The position numbers and the translations under genes were made by a program. The notes below the pieces were generated by a model. The model worked only from the letters and a program-made list of their open reading frames with translations, searched no databases and was not told the DNA's origin. A stretch of 64,000 nucleotides of DNA from JAXLYX01 sp046351215 (lineage in GTDB: Bacteria > Myxococcota_A > Polyangia > Polyangiales > Houyiibacteriaceae). Location of the stretch: contig JAXLYX010000011.1 of NCBI GenBank assembly GCA_046351215.1, forward strand, positions 62,001-126,000. Direction: 5' to 3'. How positions within the stretch are numbered: the first letter of the stretch is position 1; each line of letters starts with the position of its first letter. This document shows positions 8,975-19,414 of this stretch, piece by piece.

Positions 8975-11890
8975 ATGCCCTTCCGATCGATCCTCTCCTC
9001 GCGCTTCGTCCCGCTCTTCCTCGCCGCGCTGCTCGCCGCGTCGCGTCCCGACGTGGCCTGGGCGGACGGCGTGGCCGACGAGGCCGAGGTGAACTTCCGC
9101 CTCGGCGCCGAGCGCTACCAGGCAGGCGATTATCGCGCCGCGCTCGCATACTTCCTCGCCTCGAACCGGCTCTCGCCGAACCGCCACGTGCGGTTCAACG
9201 TCGCGCGCACCTTCCTCCGCCTCTCCCAGTTCCCCGAGGCGTATCGCTGGTACCAGGACTCCCTCGAAGGCGAGAGCGATCCGGCCGTGCGCACCCAGAT
9301 CGAGGACGCGCTCCGGACGATCGAGCGCGAGGTCGCGATCCTCGACGTCCGCACGACGCCCGCGGGCGCCACCGTCTTCCTCGACCGTCGCGACCTCGGC
9401 TCGGTCGCCACGACGCCTTCGCGCATCGCGGTCCCGGCGGGCAGCTACCGGGTGCTCGTGCACCTCGACGGCTACGAGGAGATCGTCGCCGAGGGCATCG
9501 AGGCCGCCCGCGGGAGCGTCGTTCCGCTCGCCTTCGAGCTGCGACGCATCGTCGGCACGGTGGCGGTCGAGGCCGACGGGCCGACCGCCGTGCGCGTCGA
9601 CGCCGAGGACGCGGAGCCCGCCTGCACGGCGCCCTGCCGCCTCGATCTCCCGCCCGGGGACCACGTGCTCTTCTTCGAGCGTCCGGGCTTCCGAGCGGCG
9701 CCCCGACAGGTGCACGTCGAGGCCCGGCAGGTCTCCACCGTGCGCGTGGACGCCTCGTCGCTCACGGGCTCCATCGTCGTGACGGCCGCGGAGAGCGACG
9801 CGCTCGTCGAGGTCGACGGCGTCGCCATGGGCTTCACTCCCGTCGTCGTCCCGAACGTCCCGGTCGGCACGCGGAGGGTGAGGATCTCGCTCCGCGGCTT
9901 CGAGCCCGTCGAACGCGAGGTGGTCGTCCGCGAGGACACGCAGGCGGATCTCCGGGACGTGCTCCTCGTTCCGACCCGTCAGGTCACGACGGCTTCGCGC
10001 ATGGCCCAGACGATCGACGACGCCCCGGCGTCGGTCTCGGTCGTCTCCGTGCAGGAGCTCGAGGCCTTCCGGTACCCGACGATCTACGAGGCCTTGAGAG
10101 GCCAGCGGGGGCTCGCGCTCTCGTACGACGGCGCCTATTCGAACATCGCGATCCGAGGGCTCGGTCAGCCGAGCGACTACTCGAACCGCATGCTCGTGCT
10201 CACGGACGGCGCCACGCTGAACGACAACATCGTCTGGCAGGCCTACACCGGCTACGACGGACGCGTCGATCTCGGGGACGTCGAGCGCATCGAGCTCGTG
10301 CGCGGCCCCGGCTCCGTGCTCTACGGCACGGGCGCCGTCACGGGCGTCGTGAACCTGATTCCCCATGCCTCGCCCGATCGCACCGGAGGCGAGGTTCGCA
10401 TCGCCGCGAACGACACGAACACGGCGCGCGCGCGCGGCGCGGTCGACGTCCGCCTCGGCGAACGCGGAAGGCTCGCGATCTCGGCATCGGGCGCTCATTC
10501 GAGCGGACAGCCCATGTCGGTGCCCACGGTCCCGACGCCGACCCTCGCGAACGGCGTGAACCACTTCGATGCCGCGACGGGCAACCTCCGCCTCGAGCTC
10601 GGAGACTTCCGGCTCCAGGCGTTCTACACGTACCGGGACCAGAAGACGCCGAACGGCGCCTACGGCTCGGTGATCGACGATCCGCGGCCCGCGCTCGTCG
10701 ATCAGCGAGCGCTCTTCGAGGCCCGCTACGAGCCCGCGCTGAGCGAGAAGGTGCGTCTCTACACGCGCGCGTTCGCGAACCTCTACCGCTTCGGCGGCAC
10801 CTACGTCTACGCGGACTCGACGGGCGGGGAGTCGGTCGTCGACGAGACCTACCAGGGCACGTGGTTCGGGGTCGAGGCGCGGGTCGTCGCGCAGCTCGTC
10901 GAGTCGCTGCGGCTCTCGGCGGGCGGCGAGGTCCAGGTCGACACGCGCGCCTACCTCCGCGGCACCTCCGACGACGGGACGACGTCGGACACCTACCTCT
11001 CCTCGAACCACCCCTACCAGATCTACGCGGGATACGCGCTCGTCGAGTGGGCGCCCGGTCGCGCGTTCACCCTCTCGGCGGGGGCGCGCCTCGACGCGTG
11101 GAGCACGTTCGGTGCGACGGTGAATCCGCGCGTCGTGATCCTCTTCCGGCCCACCTCGAACGACGTGCTCAAGCTCATGGGCGGTCGGGCGTTCCGCGCG
11201 CCGAGCATCTACGAGCTCTACTACAACGACGGCGGCGCCACGCAGGTCGCCAGCGACTACGACGGCAACCAGCTGAAGCCGGAGATCGTCTGGTCGGCGG
11301 AGCTCGAGTACACGCATCGCTTCGGCGACGGCTGGTCGCTCCTCGGGGCCGTCCACACCCAGTACGCGAAGGACTTCATCGAGACCGCGAGCACGGCTCC
11401 CGGCGATCCCGATGCGCCCTTCTACTACCGGAACGGCGGCAGCCCCGTGTACACGCTCGGCGGCGACGTCGAGGCGAAGCGCGAGTTCCGGGCCGGGTGG
11501 ATGGTGTCCGCGATGTACGGCTACCTGCTCGCGAGCTACGTCGACGCGTCGTACGGCGGGGGCAACCGCCGCGTGCCGAACGCCCCGCGCCAGTTCGCCT
11601 CGTTCCGCGGCATCGCGCCTCTCGGCCCGACGGGCCTGCGCCTCGCGGTCCGGCTCACGCTCGAGGCTCCGCGTCGCATCAACGTCGACACCAACGCACA
11701 GACGCCCACCGCCGTGGTCGGCGACGTCGTGCTCTCGGGCGAGGTGTCCCGATGGGGCCTGGACTACGCATTCGGCGTCTACAACGTCTTCGGCTGGCCC
11801 TACGCCCTTCCGACCGATCCCACGTTCCAGTCGACGACGATGCCCCAGCCGGGACGAACCTTCCTCGCGAGCCTCGGGCTGCGCTTCTGA
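8975..11890 (+). CDS. TonB-dependent receptor with periplasmic TPR and three PEGA domains
   Basis: A 971-residue outer-membrane receptor. A signal peptide (1-31) is followed by a TPR-like segment (about 33-108: RLGAERYQAGDYRAALAYF) and three PEGA-type beta domains near 122-190, 194-263 and 265-335 (each with a PAGxxxVxLDG or GFEPVEREV style pattern). The plug domain (about 340-455) contains YEALRGQRGL, IRGLGQPSDYSNRM and the VERIELVRGPGSVLYGTGA motif, and the beta-barrel runs to the terminal Phe (ASLGLRF) needed for BAM insertion. Most TonB receptors have only plug and barrel, so the 300-residue N-terminal extension is notable; PEGA domains are often linked to cell-surface or peptidoglycan contact. 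The substrate is unknown and no iron or corrinoid genes are adjacent. A PEGA-tailed kinase follows directly. Confidence 0.88.
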   Translation: MPFRSILSSRFVPLFLAALLAASRPDVAWADGVADEAEVNFRLGAERYQAGDYRAALAYFLASNRLSPNRHVRFNVARTFLRLSQFPEAYRWYQDSLEGESDPAVRTQIEDALRTIEREVAILDVRTTPAGATVFLDRRDLGSVATTPSRIAVPAGSYRVLVHLDGYEEIVAEGIEAARGSVVPLAFELRRIVGTVAVEADGPTAVRVDAEDAEPACTAPCRLDLPPGDHVLFFERPGFRAAPRQVHVEARQVSTVRVDASSLTGSIVVTAAESDALVEVDGVAMGFTPVVVPNVPVGTRRVRISLRGFEPVEREVVVREDTQADLRDVLLVPTRQVTTASRMAQTIDDAPASVSVVSVQELEAFRYPTIYEALRGQRGLALSYDGAYSNIAIRGLGQPSDYSNRMLVLTDGATLNDNIVWQAYTGYDGRVDLGDVERIELVRGPGSVLYGTGAVTGVVNLIPHASPDRTGGEVRIAANDTNTARARGAVDVRLGERGRLAISASGAHSSGQPMSVPTVPTPTLANGVNHFDAATGNLRLELGDFRLQAFYTYRDQKTPNGAYGSVIDDPRPALVDQRALFEARYEPALSEKVRLYTRAFANLYRFGGTYVYADSTGGESVVDETYQGTWFGVEARVVAQLVESLRLSAGGEVQVDTRAYLRGTSDDGTTSDTYLSSNHPYQIYAGYALVEWAPGRAFTLSAGARLDAWSTFGATVNPRVVILFRPTSNDVLKLMGGRAFRAPSIYELYYNDGGATQVASDYDGNQLKPEIVWSAELEYTHRFGDGWSLLGAVHTQYAKDFIETASTAPGDPDAPFYYRNGGSPVYTLGGDVEAKREFRAGWMVSAMYGYLLASYVDASYGGGNRRVPNAPRQFASFRGIAPLGPTGLRLAVRLTLEAPRRINVDTNAQTPTAVVGDVVLSGEVSRWGLDYAFGVYNVFGWPYALPTDPTFQSTTMPQPGRTFLASLGLRF

Positions 11891-11911
11891 TCCCGCGCTC
11901 TCCGTGCGGGA
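11891..11911 (+). terminator. Candidate terminator after the TonB receptor
   Basis: Inverted repeat TCCCGC (11891-11896) and GCGGGA (11906-11911) with a nine-base loop, directly after the stop codon. There is no T-run. Confidence 0.3.
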
Positions 11912-11978
11912 ATCGACGCCGACCGTTCCGTTGTGACCGGAGCGGAGTCCGGGCTATCCTTCCGTGCGGGAGGAACGA

Positions 11979-13625
11979 GTGGCCGCAGCGGATCCGCGGG
12001 CGAAGGACGACGATGCACCGGACGTGCTCCGGGCCGGCAGCTCGTTCGGTCGCTACGAGATCCTCCGCTGCATCGGCGTCGGCGGTATGGGCAGCGTCTT
12101 CGAGGCGACCCATACGTTGCTCCGCAAGCGTGTCGCGCTGAAGACCCTGCACGCGAACCTCGGGCAGTCCGAGGGAGCCTGCGCGCGTTTCCTGCGCGAG
12201 GCCGAGACCGTCGCGCGCATCCGTCATCCCAACGTCGTCGACATCTCCGACGTGGGTATCGAGAACGGCGTGCCGTACCTCGTGATGGAGTTCCTCGAGG
12301 GCGAGAACCTCGCGCGCTGCATCACGCGCGTCGGTGCGCTCGAGCAGGGGACGGCGGTCGACATCCTGGTCCCCATCGCGGCGGGGCTCGCGGCGGTGCA
12401 CCGCCAGGGCATCGTCCATCGCGACATCAAGCCCGAGAACATCATCCTCGCACGCGACGCGCACGGCGCCGTCCTCCCCAAGCTCGTCGACTTCGGCATC
12501 TCGAAGGATCTCGAAGGCGGCCTGCAGGCGGAGGGGCTCGCCCAGGTGCACACCGTCACCGGGACGCCCCACTACATGTCGCCCGAGCAGGCCCGCGGCT
12601 CGCGGGATCTCGACGGCCGCACGGACCAGTACGCCCTCGGCATCCTCCTCTACCAATGCCTCACGGCGACGTTGCCCTACGACTCGCCCTCGCTGCTCGG
12701 TTTGATGCAGCAGATCGATCGCGGCGAATTCCGTCCGGTGCGCGAGCTCCGGCCCGACGTCTCGCCCGAGCTCGAGGCCGTCGTGCACCGAGCGATGGCG
12801 CGCAACGTCCGGGATCGCTTCCAGGCCACCGAGGCCTTCGGGCGCGCGCTGCTCCCCTTCGCGAGCGAGCGCGTGCGGCTCGTCCACGAGCGCGATTTCG
12901 TCTCGGACCACGTCTCGAAGGTGGCGTCGCTCGTCGACTACGAGCTCGACTTCGATCCCGCCTCCGCCGCGACGGCCCGCTACGCGGAAGCCTCGGACCC
13001 CGGTCTCACGCCGAAGCCGAGGACCACCTCCGGGGTGAGGGTCAAGTCGGAGCTCGTCCGCGTCACACCGCCGGACGCGCCGACCCTCGACTTCGCCGAG
13101 GGGCTCGCGACGACCGAGCCCGCCTCGCCGAAGGGCCGGCCCCGCCTCGCCGTCTACGTCGTCGCCGGCGCCCTCGTCGGCGTCTCGGCCGTCGGGGCGC
13201 TCCTCGCGTCGGGCCGGGGCACCGCGCCGACCGCCGCGTCGGCCCCGACCGAGCTGCGCCTCACGCTGGGCGTGAGGCCGGCGGACGCGCTCGTCGAGCT
13301 CGACGGTGTCGTCGTGGGCCGCGGCCGCGTCGACCGTCCCGTGCCGCGCGACGGTCGGGAGCACCTCCTCGCGATCTCGGCGCCGGGCTACGAGCCCCGG
13401 TCCATCGTGTTCCGGGATGCCCCGCCGACCCAGGCGTTCGTCGAGCTCCGGCCGCTGCCGCCCGCGGCCGCGCCCCCGCCCGTGGCCGCTCCCCCGTCCG
13501 AGGTCGCTCCCGCCGAGGCCTCCCCGGCCCCGCGCCGCGCGCCCTCCCGGCGCTCGGGGGCCCCGTCGAACATGGCCCCCGCGGAGACCCGGGATCCCGG
13601 GCTCGACATCCATTTCAGCCGCTGA
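11979..13625 (+). CDS. Serine/threonine protein kinase with transmembrane segment and C-terminal PEGA domain
   Basis: A 548-residue Hanks-type kinase. Glycine loop GVGGMG is at 33-38, catalytic Lys55 in VALKTL, HRDIKPEN with Asp149, DFGIS with Asp171, and the activation segment ends in SPEQARG. After the kinase domain (to about 300) comes a linker, one membrane helix (about 389-410, YVVAGALVGVSAVGALLA), then a PEGA domain (about 425-490, ELDGVVVGRGRVDRPVP and SAPGYEP) and a Pro/Ala-rich tail. The kinase would be cytoplasmic and the PEGA domain periplasmic. GTG 11979 is preferred over GTG 11964 because GGAGG lies five bases upstream. TTGTGA (11931) and TATCCT (11955) with an 18-base spacer may be the promoter. 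Confidence 0.92.
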   Translation: MAAADPRAKDDDAPDVLRAGSSFGRYEILRCIGVGGMGSVFEATHTLLRKRVALKTLHANLGQSEGACARFLREAETVARIRHPNVVDISDVGIENGVPYLVMEFLEGENLARCITRVGALEQGTAVDILVPIAAGLAAVHRQGIVHRDIKPENIILARDAHGAVLPKLVDFGISKDLEGGLQAEGLAQVHTVTGTPHYMSPEQARGSRDLDGRTDQYALGILLYQCLTATLPYDSPSLLGLMQQIDRGEFRPVRELRPDVSPELEAVVHRAMARNVRDRFQATEAFGRALLPFASERVRLVHERDFVSDHVSKVASLVDYELDFDPASAATARYAEASDPGLTPKPRTTSGVRVKSELVRVTPPDAPTLDFAEGLATTEPASPKGRPRLAVYVVAGALVGVSAVGALLASGRGTAPTAASAPTELRLTLGVRPADALVELDGVVVGRGRVDRPVPRDGREHLLAISAPGYEPRSIVFRDAPPTQAFVELRPLPPAAAPPPVAAPPSEVAPAEASPAPRRAPSRRSGAPSNMAPAETRDPGLDIHFSR

Positions 13626-13711
13626 AGGCCCGTGCACCCGCCGAGGTCCGGCGCGGTGGGGCGGGCGGGTAGGGCTTGCGGCGCCTGCGGCCCTGGAGTA
13701 ACAGGCGGGCC

Positions 13712-14977
13712 GTGGACAACATCCGGATCGTCGGCGGAAAGCCCCTGCACGGCACCGTGCGCATCAGCGGCGCGAAGAACGCGGCGCTGCCGATCCTCTG
13801 CGCGGCGCTGCTCGCCGACGGCGACCACACCTTCCGCTCGGTCCCCGACCTCCGCGACATCCACACGACCATCGCCCTGCTCGAGCGCATGGGCCTCTCG
13901 GGCAAGTTCGAGGACGGGGTCGTCTCGATCACGAGCCGCCCCGTCGGCGAGCCCTACGCCCCGTACGACCTCGTGAAGCAGATGCGAGCGTCCGTGCTCG
14001 TGCTCGGCCCGCTCGTCGCGCGCTACGGCAAGGCCAGCGTGTCGCTCCCCGGAGGCTGCGCGATCGGCGCGCGACCCATCGATCAGCACCTCAAGGGGCT
14101 CGAGGCGATGGGCGCGAACATCGAGCTCAAGCACGGCTACGTGCACGTCGACGTGCCGGCCGGCCGCCTCAAGGCCGCCGAGATCTGCTTCGACATCCCG
14201 ACCGTCACGGGCACCGAGAACCTGATGGCGGCGGCCGCCCTCGCGAAGGGCCGCACGACGCTCGTCAACGCGGCCCGCGAGCCCGAGGTCGAGGAGCTCG
14301 CCCGCGTCCTCAACAAGATGGGCGCGAACATCAACGGCGCCGGCACCGACGTCATCGTGATCGAGGGCGTGGACGAGCTCCATCCGGTGGATCACGCGAT
14401 CATCCCGGACCGGATCGAGGCCGGCACGTACATGGTCGCGGCGGCCGCGACCTTCGGGAACGTCTTCCTCGACGGAGTGACGTTCGATCACCTCGAGGCC
14501 CTCGCCGCGAAGATGCGCCGGGCCGGGGTCACCATCGAGCGCGAGGGCTCGGGCGTGCGCGTCGTGGGCCACGACCCGATCCGCCCGGTCGACGTGACGA
14601 CGCAGCCGCATCCCGGCTTCCCCACCGACATGCAGGCCCAGTTCATGGTGCTGATGTGTCGGGCGCGCGGGACCAGCGTCATCACGGAGACGATCTTCGA
14701 GAATCGTTTCATGCACGTGCCCGAGCTCAACCGCATGGGCGCGAGCATCGAGGTGCACGGCCGCACGGCGACCGTCACCGGCGTCGAGCGCATGCAGGGG
14801 GCGCAGGTCATGGCGACCGACCTCCGTGCGAGCGCCTCGCTCGTCATCGCAGGCCTCATCGCGGACGGCATCACCGAGGTCCTCCGCGTCTACCACATCG
14901 ACCGGGGATATGAGCACATCGAGAAGAAGCTCGCGGGCGTCGGCGCCACGATCGAACGCGTCCCCGGCAACGCCTGA
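13712..14977 (+). CDS. murA: UDP-N-acetylglucosamine 1-carboxyvinyltransferase
   Basis: First committed step of peptidoglycan synthesis: transfer of enolpyruvate from PEP to UDP-GlcNAc in the cytoplasm. At 421 residues it matches the usual 419. The N-terminus IRIVGGKPLHGTVRISGAKN carries the conserved Lys-Asn pair, and the loop SLPGGCAIGARPIDQH carries Cys116, equivalent to Cys115 of E. coli, so fosfomycin sensitivity is expected. GTG at 13712 gives the family N-terminus; there is no clear Shine-Dalgarno. It overlaps hisG by 68 bases, a gene order (murA-hisG) also known from Pseudomonas and other proteobacteria. Confidence 0.96.
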   Translation: MDNIRIVGGKPLHGTVRISGAKNAALPILCAALLADGDHTFRSVPDLRDIHTTIALLERMGLSGKFEDGVVSITSRPVGEPYAPYDLVKQMRASVLVLGPLVARYGKASVSLPGGCAIGARPIDQHLKGLEAMGANIELKHGYVHVDVPAGRLKAAEICFDIPTVTGTENLMAAAALAKGRTTLVNAAREPEVEELARVLNKMGANINGAGTDVIVIEGVDELHPVDHAIIPDRIEAGTYMVAAAATFGNVFLDGVTFDHLEALAAKMRRAGVTIEREGSGVRVVGHDPIRPVDVTTQPHPGFPTDMQAQFMVLMCRARGTSVITETIFENRFMHVPELNRMGASIEVHGRTATVTGVERMQGAQVMATDLRASASLVIAGLIADGITEVLRVYHIDRGYEHIEKKLAGVGATIERVPGNA

Positions 14978-15617
14978 GGCCGGCGCCGGCCTCGTCGTCG
15001 CCGTGCCCAAGGGGCGCGTGCTCAAGCAGCTCGTGCCCCGGCTCGCGAAGGCGGGCATCGACGGCTCGGTGCTGCTCGAGGACAACCGGCAGCTGATCCG
15101 CGAGGATCCGAAGTACGGCGTGCGCTTCCTGCTGCTCAAGCCGGACGACGTGCCGACCTACGTCGAGTACGGCGCCGCCGACCTCGGCATCGTCGGCCGC
15201 GACGTGCTCCTGGAGCGCGAGTACGACCTCTTCGCCCCCCTCGACCTCGGCATCGGCAAGTGCCGGATGATGGTCTGCGGTCGGGCGGGCGAGGGCATTC
15301 CGCCGACGCTCGGGCGCTCGATCCGCGTCGCGACGAAGTTCCCGAACATCGCGACGCGGCACTTCCGCGCGTCGGGCCTGCCGATCGAGCTCATCTACGT
15401 GCAGGGGTCGGTCGAGCTCGCGCCCCTCACGGGCCTCGCGGACGTCATCGTCGATCTCGTCGAGACCGGCGAGACGCTCCGCCAGAACGGCCTCGAGCCC
15501 TTCGAGCTCATCTGCGACATCTCCTCCGTCGTCGTCGCCAACCGCGTGGGCTTCAAGCTGAAGCAGCGCGCGATCGAGCCCCTGCTCGAGGTGCTGCGCG
15601 ACGGACCGCTCGGCTGA
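14910..15617 (+). CDS. hisG: ATP phosphoribosyltransferase catalytic subunit, short form
   Basis: Catalyses the first step of histidine synthesis (ATP + PRPP). The core LVVAVPKGRVLKQLVPRL, DVPTYVEYGAADLGIVGRD, RVATKFPNIATRHF and GLADVIVDLVETGETLRQN are all family motifs. The protein ends soon after the PRPP-binding domain, so it is the short HisG that normally needs the HisZ regulatory subunit; no hisZ is in this window. The start is awkward: the first beta-strand (LVVAV) must be included, and the only start codon before it is ATG 14910 within murA, giving a 30-residue low-complexity leader. GTG 15003 would remove the strand and is rejected. Confidence 0.9.
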   Translation: MSTSRRSSRASAPRSNASPATPEAGAGLVVAVPKGRVLKQLVPRLAKAGIDGSVLLEDNRQLIREDPKYGVRFLLLKPDDVPTYVEYGAADLGIVGRDVLLEREYDLFAPLDLGIGKCRMMVCGRAGEGIPPTLGRSIRVATKFPNIATRHFRASGLPIELIYVQGSVELAPLTGLADVIVDLVETGETLRQNGLEPFELICDISSVVVANRVGFKLKQRAIEPLLEVLRDGPLG

Positions 15618-15618
15618 C

Positions 15619-16806
15619 GTGGGGCGGCCGATGGTGCCCGGGGTCGAGCCGGGGCGAGCGCTCTACGTCCTCGGCCTGCCGATCGTGGGCACCGAGCGCC
15701 TCGACCCCGTGGACCGCGACGCGCTCCTCGAGCCCACGCGTGCCCGTTACGTCGCCTCGAAGCTCTCGCACCTCGGCCGGTGGACCGTCGGGTACGTCGC
15801 CGTCGCGGGCGCGCTCGCCGCGTGCGCGCGGGAGCTCGCGGCCGGGGCCGAGCTCGGATGGGCGATCGCCACCGGGGTCTTCGTCGCCCTCGGCGCGGTG
15901 GCCGCAGGTGGAGGGCTGGTCGAGGTCCTCTTCCCGGCCACCCGCCTCTCGCGGGCCGTGCTCGTGATCGGCCTCTCGCTCGGCGGCGCCGGCGCCTACC
16001 TCGAGTCGCGCTCGCCCTCGGACGCTGCGACGGCTCTCCTGGTGCTCGCGGCTGCCACTTGGCTGATGATCGGCGTCGGCACGTTCCTCGCCCGCTTCCT
16101 CGAGCACCCGAGACACGGCACGAGGCTGGGGCGTGCGATCGTCGATCTGGAGGCGGGCGTGCTCGCCATCGCGGAAGGACGCATCCCAGACGCCCTCGCA
16201 GGCACGCTGCCGGAGCACGCGTCGACGATGGGGCTCGACGCGGGTCGTCGCGTCCGCGTGGCCGTCCTTCCACTCTCCCGCTTCGTCGTCGCGTTGGATG
16301 GCCACGCCCTGGGTGAGCTCGTCGATCTCCCGAGCGTCGAAGTCGCCGTGCCGCCGAGCGCTCCTCGGATCGGGGACGCGGCCCGAGCGGATGCCGCGAA
16401 CGGCGCGGGACGCGGGGCCCGATCGCTGACGGACGACGAGCGCCGCGAAGTCCGCCGGATCTCGGTGCGAGAGCTCCGACGCAGCGCGGTCGCCTCGGTG
16501 GGCGCGGCGATGACGGTGCACGAGCTCGCTCCCTTCGCGTCCCTTCTCTCGTTCGTAGGCTCCACGCCGCCCAGCGAGGCGGCCGTGTGGGGGCTCACGG
16601 TCCTCGCCTTCGGAGCATCCGTGCTCGTCCGGCTCCCGACGAGCGCACGTCTCCTCCGCGACGCCCGCCGCGGTGAAGTCTCGACCCGCCGAGGAACGTC
16701 CACTCCCTACGGTCCTGCTCCGCTCGAGGAGGTCCTGCCCTCGTCCCGCCTCGTCTGGACGGTGGAGGGCCGGCCCGGGCCCGATCGGCTCGTCGCCGAC
16801 ACCTGA
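15619..16806 (+). CDS. Unknown membrane protein downstream of hisG
   Basis: A 395-residue protein beginning GTG one base after the hisG stop; ATG 15631, preceded by GGGGCGG, is an alternative start. About five membrane helices occupy residues 55-170 (for example YVAVAGALAACARELAA, LIGVGTFLARFLEH region), followed by a soluble domain with a beta-rich segment (RVRVAVLPLSRFVVALDGHAL) and two further hydrophobic stretches near 300 and 330. The C-terminus is polar. No family is recognised. Adjacent to murA-hisG, it may be co-transcribed, but nothing ties it to cell wall or histidine synthesis. Confidence 0.6.
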   Translation: MGRPMVPGVEPGRALYVLGLPIVGTERLDPVDRDALLEPTRARYVASKLSHLGRWTVGYVAVAGALAACARELAAGAELGWAIATGVFVALGAVAAGGGLVEVLFPATRLSRAVLVIGLSLGGAGAYLESRSPSDAATALLVLAAATWLMIGVGTFLARFLEHPRHGTRLGRAIVDLEAGVLAIAEGRIPDALAGTLPEHASTMGLDAGRRVRVAVLPLSRFVVALDGHALGELVDLPSVEVAVPPSAPRIGDAARADAANGAGRGARSLTDDERREVRRISVRELRRSAVASVGAAMTVHELAPFASLLSFVGSTPPSEAAVWGLTVLAFGASVLVRLPTSARLLRDARRGEVSTRRGTSTPYGPAPLEEVLPSSRLVWTVEGRPGPDRLVADT

Positions 16807-16813
16807 GCCCGCC

Positions 16814-17323
16814 TCACGCGCCCGTCGAGTCGATCCGCTTCCGGTAGACGATCTGGATCTCCTGGAACCCGAGCGCCTCGTGCGCCCGGCGCGCACCCTC
16901 GTTGGTCGGCCAGGTCGCGGACTCGATCACCAGGCAGCCGACGCGACGGAAGATGTCCTCGGCGGTCGCGAGCAGGGTCTTGCCCACCCCGAGCCCGCGC
17001 GTCGACTCCTCGACGTACCAGTCCTCGATCACGCCCTTCTTCGGCAGCACGCGTCGGGCGTCGTTCTCGACGTGTCCCGTCACGTAGCCGACGATTGCAC
17101 CTCCGACTTCCGCCACGAGGAAGACGACGTCGGGATTCGCGAGCATCGAGTCGACGTCCTCGCGGAGCACGGCGTCGAAATTGCGGTACGCGATGAGCGG
17201 CAGGCGCTCCTCCGGGACGATGCGGTCCCGATGCGTGACGTAGAGGGCCCGGTGGAGCTCGAGGAGCGTCGATCGATCCGCGCGCGTCGCGCGCCGGATC
17301 GTGACCTTGCCGGCGACCGTCAT
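16814..17323 (-). CDS. GNAT-family N-acetyltransferase
   Basis: A 169-residue protein with the GNAT fold: N-terminal TIRRATRADRSTLLELH, the central beta-strand pair FLVAEVGGAIVGYVTGHV, the acetyl-CoA-binding pyrophosphate loop TRGLGVGKTLL and the C-terminal NEGARRAHEALGF motif. The acceptor is unknown; small-molecule or N-terminal acetylation are both possible. The start at ATG 17323 sits six bases after TATGCT, which suggests a leaderless message. The gene converges on the preceding membrane protein with only seven bases between stops. Confidence 0.85.
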   Translation of the reverse strand: MTVAGKVTIRRATRADRSTLLELHRALYVTHRDRIVPEERLPLIAYRNFDAVLREDVDSMLANPDVVFLVAEVGGAIVGYVTGHVENDARRVLPKKGVIEDWYVEESTRGLGVGKTLLATAEDIFRRVGCLVIESATWPTNEGARRAHEALGFQEIQIVYRKRIDSTGA

Positions 17324-17329
17324 CCGGCG

Positions 17330-17335
17330 AGCATA
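17330..17335 (-). promoter_or_regulatory. TATGCT -10-like element six bases before the GNAT start
   Basis: On the minus strand GC-TATGCT-cgccgg-ATG. It has the same geometry as the SDR, plsY, 45980 and 57594 genes. No -35 is recognisable. Confidence 0.4.
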
Positions 17336-17397
17336 GCCCACGGACGATGCCGGAGCGTCCTCGGCGACGATTCCCTCCGCTCGCGCACGGAGCGGGC

Positions 17398-17706
17398 TCA
17401 TCGCGTCCTCGGCGGGGGCGCCCCGATGGTGAGGTGGGGGGCGAGCCGCTCGAGCGTCTTCCGCCCGATCCCGGGCACGCGCATCAGGTCCTGGAGCCTC
17501 CGGAAGGGGCGTCGTGCGCGCGTCTCGAGGATCGCGCGGGCGCGGGTCTCGCCGATGCCGGGCAGTCGGACGAGCTCCTCGAGGGTCGCCGAGTTCACGT
17601 CGACGACCGTGGGCGGGGAGGGGGCCTGGGCGGCGGCCGGATGGGCCACGGCGGCGAGGCGAAGGGCGAAGAGGACGGGGACGAGGGTTCGGACGATCCG
17701 GTTCAT
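17398..17706 (-). CDS. comEA: ComEA-like exported helix-hairpin-helix DNA-binding protein
   Basis: A 102-residue protein: signal peptide (1-27, ending AHPAAAQA), then tandem helix-hairpin-helix motifs (VDVNSATLEELVRLPGIGE and RLQDLMRVPGIGRKTLERL). This is the minimal ComEA form, a periplasmic double-stranded-DNA-binding protein that pulls DNA in during natural transformation. Many such small HhH proteins have not been tested for competence, so the role is inferred. ATG 17706 is preceded by a strong GGAGGAG. It is divergent from the aminopeptidase gene; the 210-base gap between them holds no clear element. Confidence 0.8.
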   Translation of the reverse strand: MNRIVRTLVPVLFALRLAAVAHPAAAQAPSPPTVVDVNSATLEELVRLPGIGETRARAILETRARRPFRRLQDLMRVPGIGRKTLERLAPHLTIGAPPPRTR

Positions 17707-17916
17707 GGAGCTCCTCCGTGAGCTCCGCGGAACGATTGCATCGGGCGCGCCCGGACCCGGGCTCGGGGGATCGCGCCCCTCGCGGCGATGCATCGCCGGA
17801 AGCGCCCGATTCCGCCGGGCGGACGCCGTTCCTCGGTTCTCGACGTGGGCGCGGCGAGGTGGCAACCTCGCGGGGCTCCGCTCCGCCCCGTCGCGGAGGG
17901 ACGCCGAGGTTCCTCG

Positions 17917-19392
<1,476 letters not shown>

Positions 19393-19414
19393 GGCGACGG
19401 TGAGGAAGGGCGGC

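Noticed and set aside
11964..11966. GTG 11964 as the kinase start
   Set aside because: A GGAGG ribosome-binding site lies between it and GTG 11979, which has ideal spacing.
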